A DNA stretch of 64,000 bases from Dechloromonas denitrificans (GCF_020510665.1 NZ_CP075187.1:558001-622000), one strand, 5' to 3'. Shown: positions 1 to 9,624, counted from the first letter of the stretch. The notes: generated from the sequence alone by a model not told the origin. Numbers and translations are program-made.

Positions 1-233
1 CCGCAAGGGGATCAGGTAAGGGCGAAACGGCGAGGTAAGAGCTCACCGCGCTGGCGGTAACGTTCAGCGGCATGGCAAACCCCATCCGGAGCAAGACCAA
101 ATAGGGAAGCTGAGGCGTGGCCCGCGCTGCTTCCGGGTAGGTTGCTTGAGCCTGTCGGTAACGGCAGGCCTAGAGGAATGATTGCCGAACCCCGCAAGGG
201 GGGAACAGAACCCGGCTTATCGGCCGGCTTTCC
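1..233 (+). ncRNA. rnpB: RNase P RNA, 3' part (class A)
   Basis: This is the catalytic RNA of RNase P, which removes 5' leaders from tRNA precursors. The conserved core reads in order: a GGTAAGAGCTCACCG segment, then CCGGAGCAAGACCAAATAGG, GGGTAGGTTGCTTGAGCC, GGCCTAGAGGAATGATTG, and the 3' signature ACAGAACCCGGCTTATCGG. This matches the bacterial class A RNA. The 5' part lies outside the window. The 3' end is placed at about 233 by analogy with E. coli and could be off by a few bases. The convergent chemoreceptor gene ends 24 bases further on. Confidence 0.92.
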
Positions 234-256
234 ACTCACACCCCTGTTTTATCTGC

Positions 257-3200
257 TCAGAACTCGGCCCATTCATCTTCCTGGAGGGCGGCGGGCAGGG
301 CGCGAACGGTCGGACGGCGAGGTGCCGCTACCGGCGCCCGTTGTACATGAGCCAGTTTGGGACTCGGCTTGCCGTCGGCGGCAGAAAGCTTGAAGCGACC
401 GAGCGTGCCGGCCAGGACACCGGCTTGCTCTTCAAGCGCCTCGGCCGCCGCTGCCGCTTGCTCAACGAGCGCCGCATTCTGCTGGGTGGCTTCGTCCATC
501 TGGCTCACGGCGTTGGTTACCTGATCGATCCCGGTGCTTTGCTCCTTGCTGGCCTCGGCGATGTTGGTCACCAGGTCTGCAACCTGCTGGAACGAGGTGA
601 CCATGCTGTTCATCGTTTCGCCGGTTTCCCGTACCAGGCTGACGCCGCCATCGACCTTGGCGACCGATTCCGAAATGAGGCCGCGAATTTCCTTGGCGGC
701 TTGTCCGCTGCGTTGGGCCAGGTTGCGCACTTCGGTGGCCACGACGGCAAAGCCGCGCCCTTGTTCGCCGGCGCGAGCTGCCTCGACCGCTGCGTTGAGC
801 GCCAGAATGTTGGTTTGAAAGGCGATGCTGTCGATGACGCCGATGATGTCGGCAATCTTGTGCGAACTTTTCTGGATGTCGCTCATGGTGGCAACCACTC
901 GACCGACCATCTCACCGCTCTGCGACGCAATCTGGTTGGCGTTGCTGGCCAGTCGGTGGGCCTGGTTGGCACTGTCGGCATTTTGCCGGACGGTGGTGTT
1001 GAGTTCCTCCATCGAGCTGGCGGTTTCTTCCAGGCTGCTGGCTTGCTCTTCGGTACGGCGCGAAAGATCGTTGTTGCCGCTGGCGATTTCCTGCGAGGCC
1101 AGATTGATCGCGTCGCCAGCCTCCTTGATTTGCCCGACGATCTCTTTCAGTCGGCTGACAGTCGTGTTGGTGTCGGTTTTCAGTTCGCCAAAAACGCCGT
1201 GGTAGTCCGACGCGATCTGGCGGGTCAGATCGCCCGCGGCAATCGATGAGAGCACCGAGGAAAGTTCGTTCAAGGCACTTTCGCCATTGCTCAGCAGCTT
1301 GTTGATCAGGGCTTCGACCTGGGTGAAGAAGGCTTCCTTGCTGGCCAGGTCGAGGCGCACCGAGAAATTGCCGTCGGCTGCCTGCTGGATGACTTCGGTC
1401 AGTTTGGTCTCGGCATTCAACTGATCCGTAATGTCCAGCCATTCGCCGACCGAGCCAAGACGATCGCCGGCATCGCTGATGACCGGGGTCGTGGTTACCC
1501 GATAGGTCCGGCTGCCCAGTACCATTTGTGCCTGGGTGCTGCTTGACAGGTTGCGCAGCCGTTGCCGGGCAGCCTGCGGGTCGGCATAAAGACGGCAGAC
1601 GTCGTAGCCGATCAGTTTTTCCGGGTCAAAGGTCGGGTCCATCTTCCTGAAGGCAGCCGCATCGGCGCTGAAGGTCTTGTGCAGCGCATGGTTGATATAA
1701 AGGACGGTGCCTTCGTTATCGGCAATGCGGACATTGGTCGCGACGTTGTCCAGGCCGATCTTGATGCGTGTCATTTCATCGGCCTGGCGACGCGCCTCGG
1801 AGACTTCGAAGCCCATCCGGTTTTGCATGCTTTCCAGGCCCTGCATGACCTTGCCCAGTTCGTCATTGGTCGAAATGTCGATGACCGAGTCGTAGCGGCC
1901 GGTGGACAGGGCGTGCAGGCAATCGAGCGAGGCGTTGAGGCGGCGGACAATGACCTGGCGCGAAATCCAGAGCATGATCAGGGTCAGTGCCGTGACGACC
2001 AGAGCGCCGGCGATGATCAGGCTGATGTAGAGCCGCTTCGAAACCTGGTCGAATTCGTCGAGATAGGTGCCGCCGCCGATCAGCAGGTTCCATTTGGACA
2101 GGGTCTGGAAGGCAACGATCTTTTCGCGCGTTGATGTTTCACCCAGTTCGGTGTTTTGCCATGGATAGCGAATCGTCCCTTCGCGGCGCTCCAGCATTTC
2201 ACGGATGAAGGCATGGCCGCCGGCATCCTTGGCGTCCAGCACATTGCTGCCTTCCTTGGCCGGGTGGATGAACAGTTCGCCCTGGCGTTTTCCGGGCTGG
2301 GCGTCGATGACGTAGACGTAACCGGATTGACCGATCCTGATCGCCTTGATGCGATCGCGCAGGGTGGTCATTTCCTGGGTGATGAAATAGCCGATGCCGA
2401 ATGCCCCGATGACTTTTCCGTTTTCATCCTTGATCGGTTTCAGGGCGGAAACACGGTCCTTGCCCTGGCTGGTCGTGCGCCCGATATAGGTTTTGCCGGC
2501 AAGGAGTTTTTCGGTGACTGGGCTTTCCTTGTCGAGCGCGGTAAGAATCATCCGTTCGCCCTTGTCGTTTTTCTGCGAGGTGGCGATCCGGACAAATTCG
2601 TTACCGCGCCGGACCAGTACCGTGGCGGTCGGGCCGTTAGTAATTCTGGCGAAGGCATCTTCTTCGTCATGGCGGTCATTGACCACGATCTTGTTGTGGC
2701 GCAACAGCGGAACCGTGCCGTTGCCCTCGTCGACCGTGAAACTTCCGCTATAGCGCGCGGCATAGATGTCGAGCAGGCGACTTGCCTCGCGTTCGACGGC
2801 ATCGACCGTACTTTCCATCATGGCATGCACCAGTTGGACGCGTTGCTTCAAATCATCTTCACCGGCTGCGCTGAGTTGCTGCCGGATTTGCTGGCCGACA
2901 AAGAAGGTCGTCGCGGCCATCACAAGGAGTAGTGCGGCAATGCTCGGGAGCAGGAAACGCAGGGAGATCGGCATGTGCGACAAGCGGTCTTTCCAGGCTG
3001 CGAGCAGGCCGGTGCCGGCCAGTTTGCCGTGCGCAATCGTCTTGCCCGGCATGCGCCCTTCGCGGAGTGCCTGGTAAGCCTGGTGGCTTGCTTCAATTGC
3101 CGCCTGGCTGGCCCGGCGGCGTACCGACAGGTAGCCGGTGACTTGCCCATCCTCAAGTACCGGGGATACATGTGCTTCGACCCAGTAGTGATCGCCGTTC

Positions 3201-3463
3201 TTGCAGCGGTTTTTGACCAGTCCGATCCATGGGCGCCCGGCTTTCAGGTCGCGCCAGAGATCGGCAAAGGCGGCCTCCGGCATGTCGGGGTGGCGAACGA
3301 TATTGTGGGCTTGCCCGATCAGCTCCTGCTCTGAAAAGCCGCTGATCTCGACAAAATCTTTGTTGATGTAAGTAATTCGCCCTTTCAGGTCAGTCTTGGA
3401 AACAATCCGATGCTGATCGGTAATCGCGATTTCTCTGTGGGTGACCGGAAGATTGGTGCGCAT
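257..3463 (-). CDS. Methyl-accepting chemotaxis protein, PAS-Cache-HAMP-PAS-HAMP-MA architecture
   Basis: A 1068-residue inner-membrane chemoreceptor signalling to CheA/CheW. The N-terminus is an Aer-like PAS domain (about 8-115) starting [11 protein letters not shown], which fixes the start at 3463; a reading to 3580 would add 39 unlike residues. A TM helix lies near 168-190, a long periplasmic Cache region at 195-475 and a second TM at 478-500. A HAMP (500-555), a second PAS (565-680), a HAMP-like region (690-770) and the MA signalling domain (790-1010) follow. The hairpin tip is near 880-920. The C-terminus EWAEF resembles the W-x-x-F pentapeptide that tethers CheR/CheB. The cytoplasmic PAS and periplasmic Cache suggest two inputs, possibly redox or oxygen plus a small ligand. 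No strong Shine-Dalgarno precedes the start. No che genes are nearby. Confidence 0.9.
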   Translation of the reverse strand: MRTNLPVTHREIAITDQHRIVSKTDLKGRITYINKDFVEISGFSEQELIGQAHNIVRHPDMPEAAFADLWRDLKAGRPWIGLVKNRCKNGDHYWVEAHVSPVLEDGQVTGYLSVRRRASQAAIEASHQAYQALREGRMPGKTIAHGKLAGTGLLAAWKDRLSHMPISLRFLLPSIAALLLVMAATTFFVGQQIRQQLSAAGEDDLKQRVQLVHAMMESTVDAVEREASRLLDIYAARYSGSFTVDEGNGTVPLLRHNKIVVNDRHDEEDAFARITNGPTATVLVRRGNEFVRIATSQKNDKGERMILTALDKESPVTEKLLAGKTYIGRTTSQGKDRVSALKPIKDENGKVIGAFGIGYFITQEMTTLRDRIKAIRIGQSGYVYVIDAQPGKRQGELFIHPAKEGSNVLDAKDAGGHAFIREMLERREGTIRYPWQNTELGETSTREKIVAFQTLSKWNLLIGGGTYLDEFDQVSKRLYISLIIAGALVVTALTLIMLWISRQVIVRRLNASLDCLHALSTGRYDSVIDISTNDELGKVMQGLESMQNRMGFEVSEARRQADEMTRIKIGLDNVATNVRIADNEGTVLYINHALHKTFSADAAAFRKMDPTFDPEKLIGYDVCRLYADPQAARQRLRNLSSSTQAQMVLGSRTYRVTTTPVISDAGDRLGSVGEWLDITDQLNAETKLTEVIQQAADGNFSVRLDLASKEAFFTQVEALINKLLSNGESALNELSSVLSSIAAGDLTRQIASDYHGVFGELKTDTNTTVSRLKEIVGQIKEAGDAINLASQEIASGNNDLSRRTEEQASSLEETASSMEELNTTVRQNADSANQAHRLASNANQIASQSGEMVGRVVATMSDIQKSSHKIADIIGVIDSIAFQTNILALNAAVEAARAGEQGRGFAVVATEVRNLAQRSGQAAKEIRGLISESVAKVDGGVSLVRETGETMNSMVTSFQQVADLVTNIAEASKEQSTGIDQVTNAVSQMDEATQQNAALVEQAAAAAEALEEQAGVLAGTLGRFKLSAADGKPSPKLAHVQRAPVAAPRRPTVRALPAALQEDEWAEF

Positions 3464-3618
3464 TTTTATCGAGTTGGAATGAATCGGGCTGGCACAGGTT
3501 ACCTGAGTTTTGGGCAATTCAATACTCTTGTTGAAGTTCCGTGAATCGCCGCCACCAGATTGTTGGCAGCTTTCGGCCAAGGCTGCGCGGCCGTTTGTTT
3601 TCTCCCCTACAATGCGGC

Positions 3619-4761
3619 ATGACCGAGACTAATTTTCCTGTCGCGCGCTGGCTTGAGGACGGTGTTGAACACGCAGCCCGCTGGCGTTCCGAGGCGGCCT
3701 TACCTCCCCCTGAATGCATCGTGCCGGGAGACGATACGATGACGGCCGATGCAGCCTATCGCCTTGCGCTTCAGGGAACGGCGATTCTCTGGCGGGGCGA
3801 TTACCAGAATGCGCGTAATTTGCTGCAGGCGCTTGCCCGGCGGGCTGACCGTAAACCGCGTGAAGGGGCAACGAAAAAACCGCCGACCTTGGCCGAGGCA
3901 TTTGAACAGCATCGGCAGAACCAGGGGCGGCGAGCTGCCATTCTGGCTTCCGTGCTGGTCCCCTTGCGGGCCGATTATTCAATTGCGCTGCGCCGCGGGC
4001 AGGATGTGCGTGACGCTTGCCGCGCCGCACTGGGGCCGGAAAGCGTCGATTCGCTGATTTCCCTGCGCGGCCTGCTGGCGCTGGTCAGCGCCTGGGAGTG
4101 GCGCAAGAAAGGCGCGCTGGTGCCGGCGCTCGGGGCCCGGATTCATCCGCATTTTGGTGTTTTTTCGCCGGTGCGTGGCGAGTACGTCGACTTGCTGGCC
4201 AAAGCGCCGCTGCCGGCCGGGTGTCAGCTGGCCTTCGATATTGGTACCGGCTCCGGCGTTCTGGCTTGCGTGCTGGCCCGACGCGGCATTGCGCGCGTTG
4301 TCGCCACCGACATGGATGAGCGGGCGTTGGCCTGTGCCAGCGAAAATGCCCAAAATCTCGGGTTGACCGCAGCCATCGAGGTGTTGAAGGCCGATCTTTT
4401 CCCGGCCGGACGTGCGCCGCTGATTGTCTGCAATCCGCCCTGGGTGCCGGCCCAGCCGAGTTCGCCGGTCGAGTATGCGGTTTACGATCCCGATTCGCAG
4501 ATGTTGCGCGGTTTCCTGAACGGGTTGGCCGCGTATCTGGCGCCGGGCGGCGAGGGGTGGTTGATCATTTCCGATCTGGCGGAGCATCTTGGCCTGCGTT
4601 CTCGCGAGCAGTTGCTGGGCTGGATTGCCGCCGCCGGGCTGAAAGTGCTCGGCCGCCTGGATACCCGCCCAAAGCACCCCAAGGCGCGTGACCCGAATGA
4701 TCCTTTGCATGCGGCTCGCGCAGCCGAGATTACTTCGCTGTGGCGGCTGGGGGCCGCATGA
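3619..4761 (+). CDS. HemK/PrmC-like SAM-dependent methyltransferase
   Basis: A 380-residue class I methyltransferase. The SAM-binding motif [11 protein letters not shown] lies near residue 206, an acidic motif (TDMDE) near 230, and the catalytic-type NPPW tetrapeptide near 272. N5-glutamine (PrmC/HemK) and N6-adenine/guanine methyltransferases share that tetrapeptide. The first 160 residues are a helical region unlike the short PrmC N-domain, so this is probably not the canonical release-factor methylase; the substrate cannot be named. ATG 3619 is preferred over 3541 because a TACAAT hexamer ends 5 bases before it and no Shine-Dalgarno is present, consistent with a leaderless mRNA. The gene is divergent from the chemoreceptor. 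Confidence 0.78.
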   Translation: MTETNFPVARWLEDGVEHAARWRSEAALPPPECIVPGDDTMTADAAYRLALQGTAILWRGDYQNARNLLQALARRADRKPREGATKKPPTLAEAFEQHRQNQGRRAAILASVLVPLRADYSIALRRGQDVRDACRAALGPESVDSLISLRGLLALVSAWEWRKKGALVPALGARIHPHFGVFSPVRGEYVDLLAKAPLPAGCQLAFDIGTGSGVLACVLARRGIARVVATDMDERALACASENAQNLGLTAAIEVLKADLFPAGRAPLIVCNPPWVPAQPSSPVEYAVYDPDSQMLRGFLNGLAAYLAPGGEGWLIISDLAEHLGLRSREQLLGWIAAAGLKVLGRLDTRPKHPKARDPNDPLHAARAAEITSLWRLGAA

Positions 4762-4773
4762 TTTTGTGCCGGC

Positions 4774-4804
4774 GGGAATAAAAGCTGCCCGCCTGCCGTT
4801 TATC
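4774..4804 (+). promoter_or_regulatory. Candidate ECF-sigma promoter for the lipoprotein/sigma operon
   Basis: A GGGAATAAA element (4774-4782) and a CGTTTATC element (4797-4804) stand at the spacing of -35 and -10 boxes of ECF promoters (about 16 bases between GGAATA and CGTTTA). They lie about 36 bases before the lipoprotein ATG. GGAA-type -35 and CGTT-type -10 motifs are characteristic of this sigma class. Autoregulation by the downstream sigma factor is inferred. Confidence 0.42.
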
Positions 4805-4839
4805 CCGGTGTAGCCCCCAAAAAACACACGGAGATGATC

Positions 4840-5226
4840 ATGAACACGAAAAAACTGATGTGCGCCTTATCCGTCCCGATCTGGTTGACGGCTTGCTCGG
4901 TTCTCGACGCTCGTCCTGGCGCGCCGGTGATGGTGGCCAATGGCGTGTTGACTGGCAGCACGGGCATGACGCTTTATACCTTCGACAAAGATCAGGTCGG
5001 GAGCGGCAAGTCGGTCTGCAATGGTCCCTGCGCCGGCAATTGGCCGCCGCTGTATGCCGCCGAGGGTGAAGTCGCCGGTGGTGACTACACCCTGATCAAT
5101 CGCGATGACGGAAAGAAGCAGTGGGCCGTGAAAGGCAAGCCGCTTTACTACTGGGTCAAGGACCAGAAGCCGGGAGATATGACCGGCGATGGTTTCAACA
5201 ACGTCTGGCGTGTTGCCCGGCCCTGA
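4840..5226 (+). CDS. Secreted-repeat (COG4315-type) lipoprotein
   Basis: A 128-residue predicted lipoprotein. A short signal peptide ends in the lipobox LTAC (Cys19). The mature part has the pattern of the 'secreted repeat of unknown function' family: GMTLYTFDKDQ, then C-N-G-P-C-A-G-N-W-P-P-L, then a second half ending in KPLYYWVKD and GFNNVWRV. The family has no established biochemical role and often occurs beside ECF sigma factors, as here. ATG 4840 is chosen over 4834 because GGAG (4830-4833) is then 6 bases upstream; from 4834 the spacing would be zero. The sigma gene begins 9 bases after the stop, so co-transcription is likely. Confidence 0.85.
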   Translation: MNTKKLMCALSVPIWLTACSVLDARPGAPVMVANGVLTGSTGMTLYTFDKDQVGSGKSVCNGPCAGNWPPLYAAEGEVAGGDYTLINRDDGKKQWAVKGKPLYYWVKDQKPGDMTGDGFNNVWRVARP

Positions 5227-5235
5227 GTCAATTTC

Positions 5236-5736
5236 GTGGATAGCCGCGCGATCCTTGCCGAACTGCCCCGTCTGCGCCGTTACGCGCGGGCCATGTTGCG
5301 TGATCGTGCGGCCGCCGATGATCTGGTGCAGGACACGCTGGAACGCGCCTGGTCGCGGCTGGCGCAGTGGCGTTCCGGCAGTGATTTGCGGGCCTGGCTG
5401 TTCAGCATCATGCACAACTTGCGGGTCGATCAGTTGCGCCGGCCCGGATTGCCGACCGATTCGATCGACGATGCGGCGCATGAGGTGGCGACGCGCCCGA
5501 CTCAGACCGACAAGCTGGAAGTGATGGATATTGCCGCGGCACTGCAACTGTTGCCTGACGAACAGCGTGAAATCCTGCTGCTCGTCGCTCTGGAGGAGAT
5601 GAGTTATGCCGAGATTTCTGCGTCGCTCAACATTCCATTGGGCACGGTCATGTCGCGTTTGTCGCGTGGTCGCGAGCGTCTGCGCTTGCTGATGGCCGGC
5701 GATATGCCGGGAGGGGCCTTGAGGCTGGTGCGATGA
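5236..5736 (+). CDS. ECF-family RNA polymerase sigma factor
   Basis: A 166-residue group 4 sigma factor. Region 2 starts at RRYARAMLRDRAAADDLVQD and continues through WRSGSDLRAWLFSIMHN. Region 4 reads LPDEQREILLLVALEEMSYA, followed by SLNIPLGTVMSRLSRGRERL, a typical sigma-70 region 4 helix-turn-helix. The start is a GTG at 5236; upstream the frame meets the end of the lipoprotein. The stop overlaps the next gene by 4 bases (ATGA), so sigma and anti-sigma are translationally coupled. It probably transcribes its own operon from the GGAATAAA/CGTTTATC element upstream; the inducing signal is unknown. Confidence 0.92.
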   Translation: MDSRAILAELPRLRRYARAMLRDRAAADDLVQDTLERAWSRLAQWRSGSDLRAWLFSIMHNLRVDQLRRPGLPTDSIDDAAHEVATRPTQTDKLEVMDIAAALQLLPDEQREILLLVALEEMSYAEISASLNIPLGTVMSRLSRGRERLRLLMAGDMPGGALRLVR

Positions 5737-6536
5737 AGACGGATTCAATACACGAAAGCGAAGTGCACGCTTATGTCGACGGTGCTTTACCCGAGTCCCG
5801 GCGTCAGGCGGTCGAGGCGTATCTGGCGGCCAGCCCGGAGGAGGCCGAGCGTGTGCGGCTCTATCGGGCTCAGAACCAGGCGCTCAAGGCCTTGTTTGAT
5901 CCGCTACTCGACGAGCCCGTGCCGGCACATTTGCAGGCTTTGAGCGCGCCGGCGGTTGTCGCGGTCGACCTCGCCAAACCCTCGTTTTTGACGCGCTGGT
6001 CGCTCGATCGCATTGCGGCCGGCTTGCTGATTGCTGCGCTCGGCGGTCTTGGCGGCTGGCTGGGGCATGCCCAGTACCGGGCGCCGGAATTAAGTGCTCA
6101 GATGGTGCCGTTGCCACGTCAGGCGGCCGTTGCCCACGTTGTTTACAGCCCGGATGTGCGGCGTCCGGTCGAGGTTGCGGCTGAGCAGGAGGAGCAACTG
6201 GTCAAGTGGCTGTCGAAGCGCTTGGGCCAGCCGGTCCAGCCCCCGAAGCTGGGCAGTCTGGGTTACGAATTGATTGGCGGACGTCTGTTGCCGGGGAATA
6301 GCGGGCCGGTCGCCCAGTTCATGTACCAGGAGGCCAGCGGCCAGCGTCTGACCTTGTATGTCACGACCGAAAGCCAGGCCCGGCACGACACCGGTTTCCG
6401 CTTTGCCGAGGAGGGCGCGGTCAACGTCTTTTACTGGGTTGATGGACAGTTCGGTTATGCCTTGTCGGGTGGGATTGCCAAGGGCGATCTGGCCCGCGTT
6501 GCGACGGCTGTTTATGATCAGCTGGAGAAAAAATAG
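5733..6536 (+). CDS. Membrane anti-sigma factor (non-zinc type)
   Basis: A 267-residue partner of the ECF sigma factor. The cytoplasmic N-domain reads HESEVHAYVDGALPESRRQ, the usual anti-sigma start, but the H-x3-C-x2-C zinc motif is missing (no cysteine follows the first helix). One transmembrane helix lies near 93-111 (AAGLLIAALGGLGGWLG). The remainder, about 155 residues, would be periplasmic and may sense the stimulus or be the target of regulated proteolysis. It overlaps the sigma gene by 4 bases. It ends convergently about 58 bases from the next gene; no terminator stem is obvious between them. Confidence 0.85.
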   Translation: MKTDSIHESEVHAYVDGALPESRRQAVEAYLAASPEEAERVRLYRAQNQALKALFDPLLDEPVPAHLQALSAPAVVAVDLAKPSFLTRWSLDRIAAGLLIAALGGLGGWLGHAQYRAPELSAQMVPLPRQAAVAHVVYSPDVRRPVEVAAEQEEQLVKWLSKRLGQPVQPPKLGSLGYELIGGRLLPGNSGPVAQFMYQEASGQRLTLYVTTESQARHDTGFRFAEEGAVNVFYWVDGQFGYALSGGIAKGDLARVATAVYDQLEKK

Positions 6537-6594
6537 GGTTGCTGATGCGGGCGGTGGTTTTGGGGGTTGCGGCCCCGTTGACCGCGGCAGTCTT

Positions 6595-7440
6595 TCAGCG
6601 TGGGTTCAGGCCGAGACGTCGGGTTTCCAGCGGCACCGGTTCGCGGCCCAGCCATTTCTGGTGAATGCGCCCGAAGGTGCCATCCTGCTTCATGTCACGT
6701 AGGGCCTTTTCCCAGGCGTTGATTGTCTGGCCGTTGGTGCCGGGTGAGAAAGCCAGATAGAGCTCAAGGCTGTCGAGCGTCATCACCGGTTCGACATCGT
6801 CGATCGAATAGCCGGCTTCCTTGAGTATGGCCGGGATCGCCAGACTGCCGTCGACCCACATTTCGACGCGTCCGCGCATCAGCATGTTGGCCGTGATTTG
6901 CGGTGTCGCAGCCAGTTCAATGGCCGTAAACCCCTGGCTTTCCGCTGTTTTGGAGAAAATGCTGTGGCGGTAGGTGCCGATCGGCAGTTTGTGAATGGCA
7001 TCGCCCAGGGCGATCAGTCGGGCGGCATTGCCCTTGCGCGTGAATACTTGTGTCTTGGCAATGGCAATCGGGCCAAGCAGGGTCATCAGCTTTTCCCGTT
7101 CATCGCTGCGCCCGATCGTGAACTGCATGATGTTGGGGGTTGAAAGCAGCAGTGAGTAAGCCCGGGCAAATGGCACCATGGCGATGGCTTGCGGATTGCC
7201 AAGCCGCGCTTGAATTGCGTTGACGACCTCGACGGCCATGCCGTCAGGGACTTTGTTGTTTGAAAACGTGATTGGCGGCCATTCCTCGCTGAGAATCGTC
7301 AGTTCGCTCGCCATGGCGCCGCTGACGCATGCCAGTGCCAGCACAACATTGGCCAGTTGCTTGCGGAAAGTGCAGATAGCGGCAGAGAGAGGTTTCAAGG
7401 CGCGGGCATCTGATGCAATCGATTGCTCAATGTTGCACAA
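6595..7440 (-). CDS. Periplasmic solute-binding protein, family 3 (amino-acid type)
   Basis: A 281-residue protein with the fold of amino-acid ABC transporter binding proteins. After a hydrophobic segment ending near ACVSGAMA it starts SELTILSEEWPPITF, the usual first strand. DGMAVEVVNAIQARLG, VPFARAYSLL and a late WEKALRDMKQDGTFGRIHQKW are family hallmarks. No permease or ATPase is adjacent, as is common for stand-alone members of this group in proteobacteria; some act in signalling rather than uptake. About 27 residues precede the signal peptide core, so the true start may lie inside the frame. Confidence 0.78.
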   Translation of the reverse strand: MCNIEQSIASDARALKPLSAAICTFRKQLANVVLALACVSGAMASELTILSEEWPPITFSNNKVPDGMAVEVVNAIQARLGNPQAIAMVPFARAYSLLLSTPNIMQFTIGRSDEREKLMTLLGPIAIAKTQVFTRKGNAARLIALGDAIHKLPIGTYRHSIFSKTAESQGFTAIELAATPQITANMLMRGRVEMWVDGSLAIPAILKEAGYSIDDVEPVMTLDSLELYLAFSPGTNGQTINAWEKALRDMKQDGTFGRIHQKWLGREPVPLETRRLGLNPR

Positions 7441-7519
7441 ACGGCTTGCCAGGTCAAAGGGCGGGTTTGCTTTGCCGGTCAGCTATTATTCGTCGCCTCA
7501 ACTATTCATGGAGCTGTTC

Positions 7520-7774
7520 GTGCCTTCGCTCAACCGCCATCAACCGATATTGTTCGGCATGCTGTGCATCGTATTGCTCGCGCCGGGGGCGTGTGCCTTG
7601 CGCCAGTCGTGGCATTGGGAAAAGGCCGGGGCCAGCAATGAGCTTTATGAGTTCGACCTGCAGCAATGCAAGGCCAAGACTTATGCCGGATCATCCGGCG
7701 CAGTGACCAACGAAACCGTGCGCCGCATGTTTTCCTGCATGGAAAGCCGGGGCTGGCGCAAGGTTCAGGACTAG
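7520..7774 (+). CDS. Small predicted lipoprotein, unknown function
   Basis: An 84-residue protein from GTG 7520, chosen because TGGAG stands 6 bases upstream; ATG 7508, 4 codons earlier, has no such site. The N-terminus is a compact signal peptide (ILFGMLCIVLLAPGAC) ending in a lipobox-like APGAC. The mature part has two further cysteines (one in DLQQCKAKTY, one in MFSCMESRGW) and ends GWRKVQD. That pattern, a short Cys-containing lipoprotein ending 'C-M-x-x-x-G-W', is frequent among uncharacterised proteobacterial envelope proteins. It is divergent from the binding-protein gene. I do not recognise a function. Confidence 0.6.
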   Translation: MPSLNRHQPILFGMLCIVLLAPGACALRQSWHWEKAGASNELYEFDLQQCKAKTYAGSSGAVTNETVRRMFSCMESRGWRKVQD

Positions 7775-7807
7775 GCTCGACCCTTCGAACTTCTTCTGGC
7801 CACCCAT

Positions 7808-7833
7808 GAAAAACCCCGGCATCGTGGCCGGGG
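7808..7833 (-). terminator. Rho-independent terminator of the DUF465 gene
   Basis: Perfect 7-bp stem CCCCGGC (7814-7820) / GCCGGGG (7827-7833) with loop ATCGTG. On the minus strand the stem is followed by a T-run (AAAAA at 7809-7813). It lies about 46 bases past the stop of the gene at 7880. Confidence 0.75.
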
Positions 7834-7879
7834 CTACAGTGTGCGACGTGTTGCGGTCGACGACCGCAGAAGCTGTGTT

Positions 7880-8098
7880 TCAGGCGGCGCTGGCTTTACG
7901 CAACAAGCCGTAAACCTCATCCTTGAGCGACAGCTTTTCCTTCTTCAGTACTTCGATTTCATCGTGCGTCGCCGGCTCCAGGCGAGCTTCCATATTCTTG
8001 ATCTTCTGATCCAGCTCGTTGTGCTTGTCGAAGACGTTGAGGAAGTGGCGGTCAGTCGTCTTGAGTTGGGTAATCAGATCGCGGTATTCGGGAAACAT
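7880..8098 (-). CDS. DUF465 (YdcH-like) small coiled-coil protein
   Basis: A 72-residue, highly charged helical protein of the DUF465/YdcH family: MFPEYRDLITQLKTTDRHF, HNELDQKIKNME, then EIEVLKKEKLSLKDE. The role of the family is unknown. ATG 8098 has GGAG 7 bases upstream on the minus strand and gives the usual family length. A longer frame to 8224 has no support. A strong terminator follows at 7808-7833. The IS4-family element has inserted about 110 bases upstream, so its upstream context may have changed. Confidence 0.85.
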   Translation of the reverse strand: MFPEYRDLITQLKTTDRHFLNVFDKHNELDQKIKNMEARLEPATHDEIEVLKKEKLSLKDEVYGLLRKASAA

Positions 8099-8199
8099 GT
8101 TCTTACTCCAAAAGTGACTTCTTAATAACTTGCCACTCGATTGTACGAGCAATGCAGGAGCGACTCCAGTCTCCAGCGGTTTGCAGGCAGCAAAAAGCC

Positions 8200-8211
8200 A
8201 CCCCGAAGGAT
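8200..8211. repeat. Left 12-bp target-site duplication of the IS4-family element
   Basis: ACCCCGAAGGAT here is repeated at 9625-9636 immediately outside the other end of the IS. IS4 itself duplicates 11-13 bp, so the length fits. Because AA precedes the right copy, the edge could be shifted by one base. Confidence 0.85.
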
Positions 8212-9624
8212 TAATGCCGTTCACTTAGGTGAGCGGCATTTTTCATTTTGGGGCTTGTGGACAGTTCGCCGAATGGTTAACGTGGCGAACGATGTTGTCC
8301 AGCCAGCTCTCCATTACGACAGATGTCATGCCGACGATCGGATTCGATCGTCTGGCGGCTCATTTGCCGTATGAGTGGATTGAGCAGGCGCTCAGCGCGC
8401 ATGGGGTGGCGAGTGTTCGCCGCCGTCGTTTGCCGGCGGAGCAAGTGGTCTGGCTGGTGATCGCCCTGGCGTTGTTTCGTCGCCAGTCGATGGAAGAAGT
8501 ACTCAGCACCCTGGATCTGGCCTTGCCCGACACCCGAATCGAGGCGGTCTGCAAGAGTGCGATCACGCAGGCGCGGGCTCGCCTTGGCCAAGCCCCGCTG
8601 CAATGGTTGTTCGAGCAAACGGCCCAAGCCTGGTGCGCACAGGAGAAGGTCGCGAATCAGTGGAAGGGACTTTCGCTATGGGCGGTCGATGGCACCACCT
8701 TTCGGGTGCCGGACAGCCCCGAGAACCGCGAATTCTTTGGTGCCCAACGCTACGCCAGCGGCAAAGTGGCCTCCTATCCTCAGGTGCGTGCCGTCAGCCT
8801 GACGGCACTGCCCACCCATCTGGTCTCGGCCATCGAGTTTGGCCAATACGGCCAGAACGAAATGCTTTACGCCAAGGCGCTGATCGGTCGGATCGAGGAC
8901 CATTCCCTGACCGTCTTCGACAAGGGCTTTGTTTCTGCGGAAATATTGTTGGGCTTGAGTGCTGCGGGCACCGAGCGGCATTACCTGATCCCCGCCAAGT
9001 CCAACACGCAATACGAAGTCCTGTCGGGAACGCCCGAGGATTGTCGGGTTCGTTTGCGTATATCTCCTCAAGCGCGCGTCAAGGCCCCTGATCTGCCCGA
9101 GGCCTGGGAGGCCCGTGCCATTCGAGTCGAGTCGGCCAATGGTCAAAGCCGGGTACTGCTGACCTCATTGTTCGATCGCCGCCGCTTCAAAGCGCAGGAT
9201 CTGGCGGACTGCTATCGCCGGCGCTGGGAAATTGAAACCAGCTACCGCGAGCTCAAGCAATCGATGCTGGGCGAAGCGCTGACCTTGCGCTCGCGTTTGC
9301 CCGAAGGGGTCAATCAGGAAATCTGGGGGGCCTTAATTGCCTACAACCTGATCAGACTTGAAATCGCCAAGGCGGCCACTGAAGCGCGCGTCGCTCCGAC
9401 CGATCTGAGCTTCCTGCGCGCACTGCACATCATCCAGCACGAACTGATCTGGGCGGCGGGAATGAGTCCGGGGAAACTGCCGTCCCATCTGGCGCGCCTG
9501 CGTTTGCAGTTGCAGATGGCTATCGTGGAAAAACGACGGGGGCGAAAATGCCCCCGTGTCGTCAAAGCCAGACCGGCTCGTTACGCCGTTCGTCACCTAA
9601 AAGAGCCTTAACTGAACTGCATTA
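8212..9624 (+). mobile_element. IS4-family insertion sequence, complete
   Basis: A 1413-bp element with imperfect terminal inverted repeats: TAATGCCGTTCACTTAGG at the left and, read inward on the other strand, TAATGCAGTTCAGTTAAGG at the right. Both resemble the ends of E. coli IS4. It carries one intact transposase and is flanked by a 12-bp direct repeat, so it is a simple and fairly recent insertion. Confidence 0.88.
8292..9611 (+). CDS. IS4-family DDE transposase
   Basis: A 439-residue transposase close in length to the 442-residue IS4 protein. The N-terminal domain contains LPAEQVVWLVIALALFR. The catalytic core includes WAVDGTTFRVPDSPENREFF (first Asp), TVFDKGFVSAEI (second Asp) and the YREK-type motif RRRWEIETSYRELKQSM (Glu). 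It ends PRVVKARPARYAVRH, as IS4 does. ATG 8292 is preferred over a GTG at 8229, which would add 21 residues overlapping the left IS end. The frame is intact, so the element may be active. Confidence 0.88.
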   Translation: MLSSQLSITTDVMPTIGFDRLAAHLPYEWIEQALSAHGVASVRRRRLPAEQVVWLVIALALFRRQSMEEVLSTLDLALPDTRIEAVCKSAITQARARLGQAPLQWLFEQTAQAWCAQEKVANQWKGLSLWAVDGTTFRVPDSPENREFFGAQRYASGKVASYPQVRAVSLTALPTHLVSAIEFGQYGQNEMLYAKALIGRIEDHSLTVFDKGFVSAEILLGLSAAGTERHYLIPAKSNTQYEVLSGTPEDCRVRLRISPQARVKAPDLPEAWEARAIRVESANGQSRVLLTSLFDRRRFKAQDLADCYRRRWEIETSYRELKQSMLGEALTLRSRLPEGVNQEIWGALIAYNLIRLEIAKAATEARVAPTDLSFLRALHIIQHELIWAAGMSPGKLPSHLARLRLQLQMAIVEKRRGRKCPRVVKARPARYAVRHLKEP

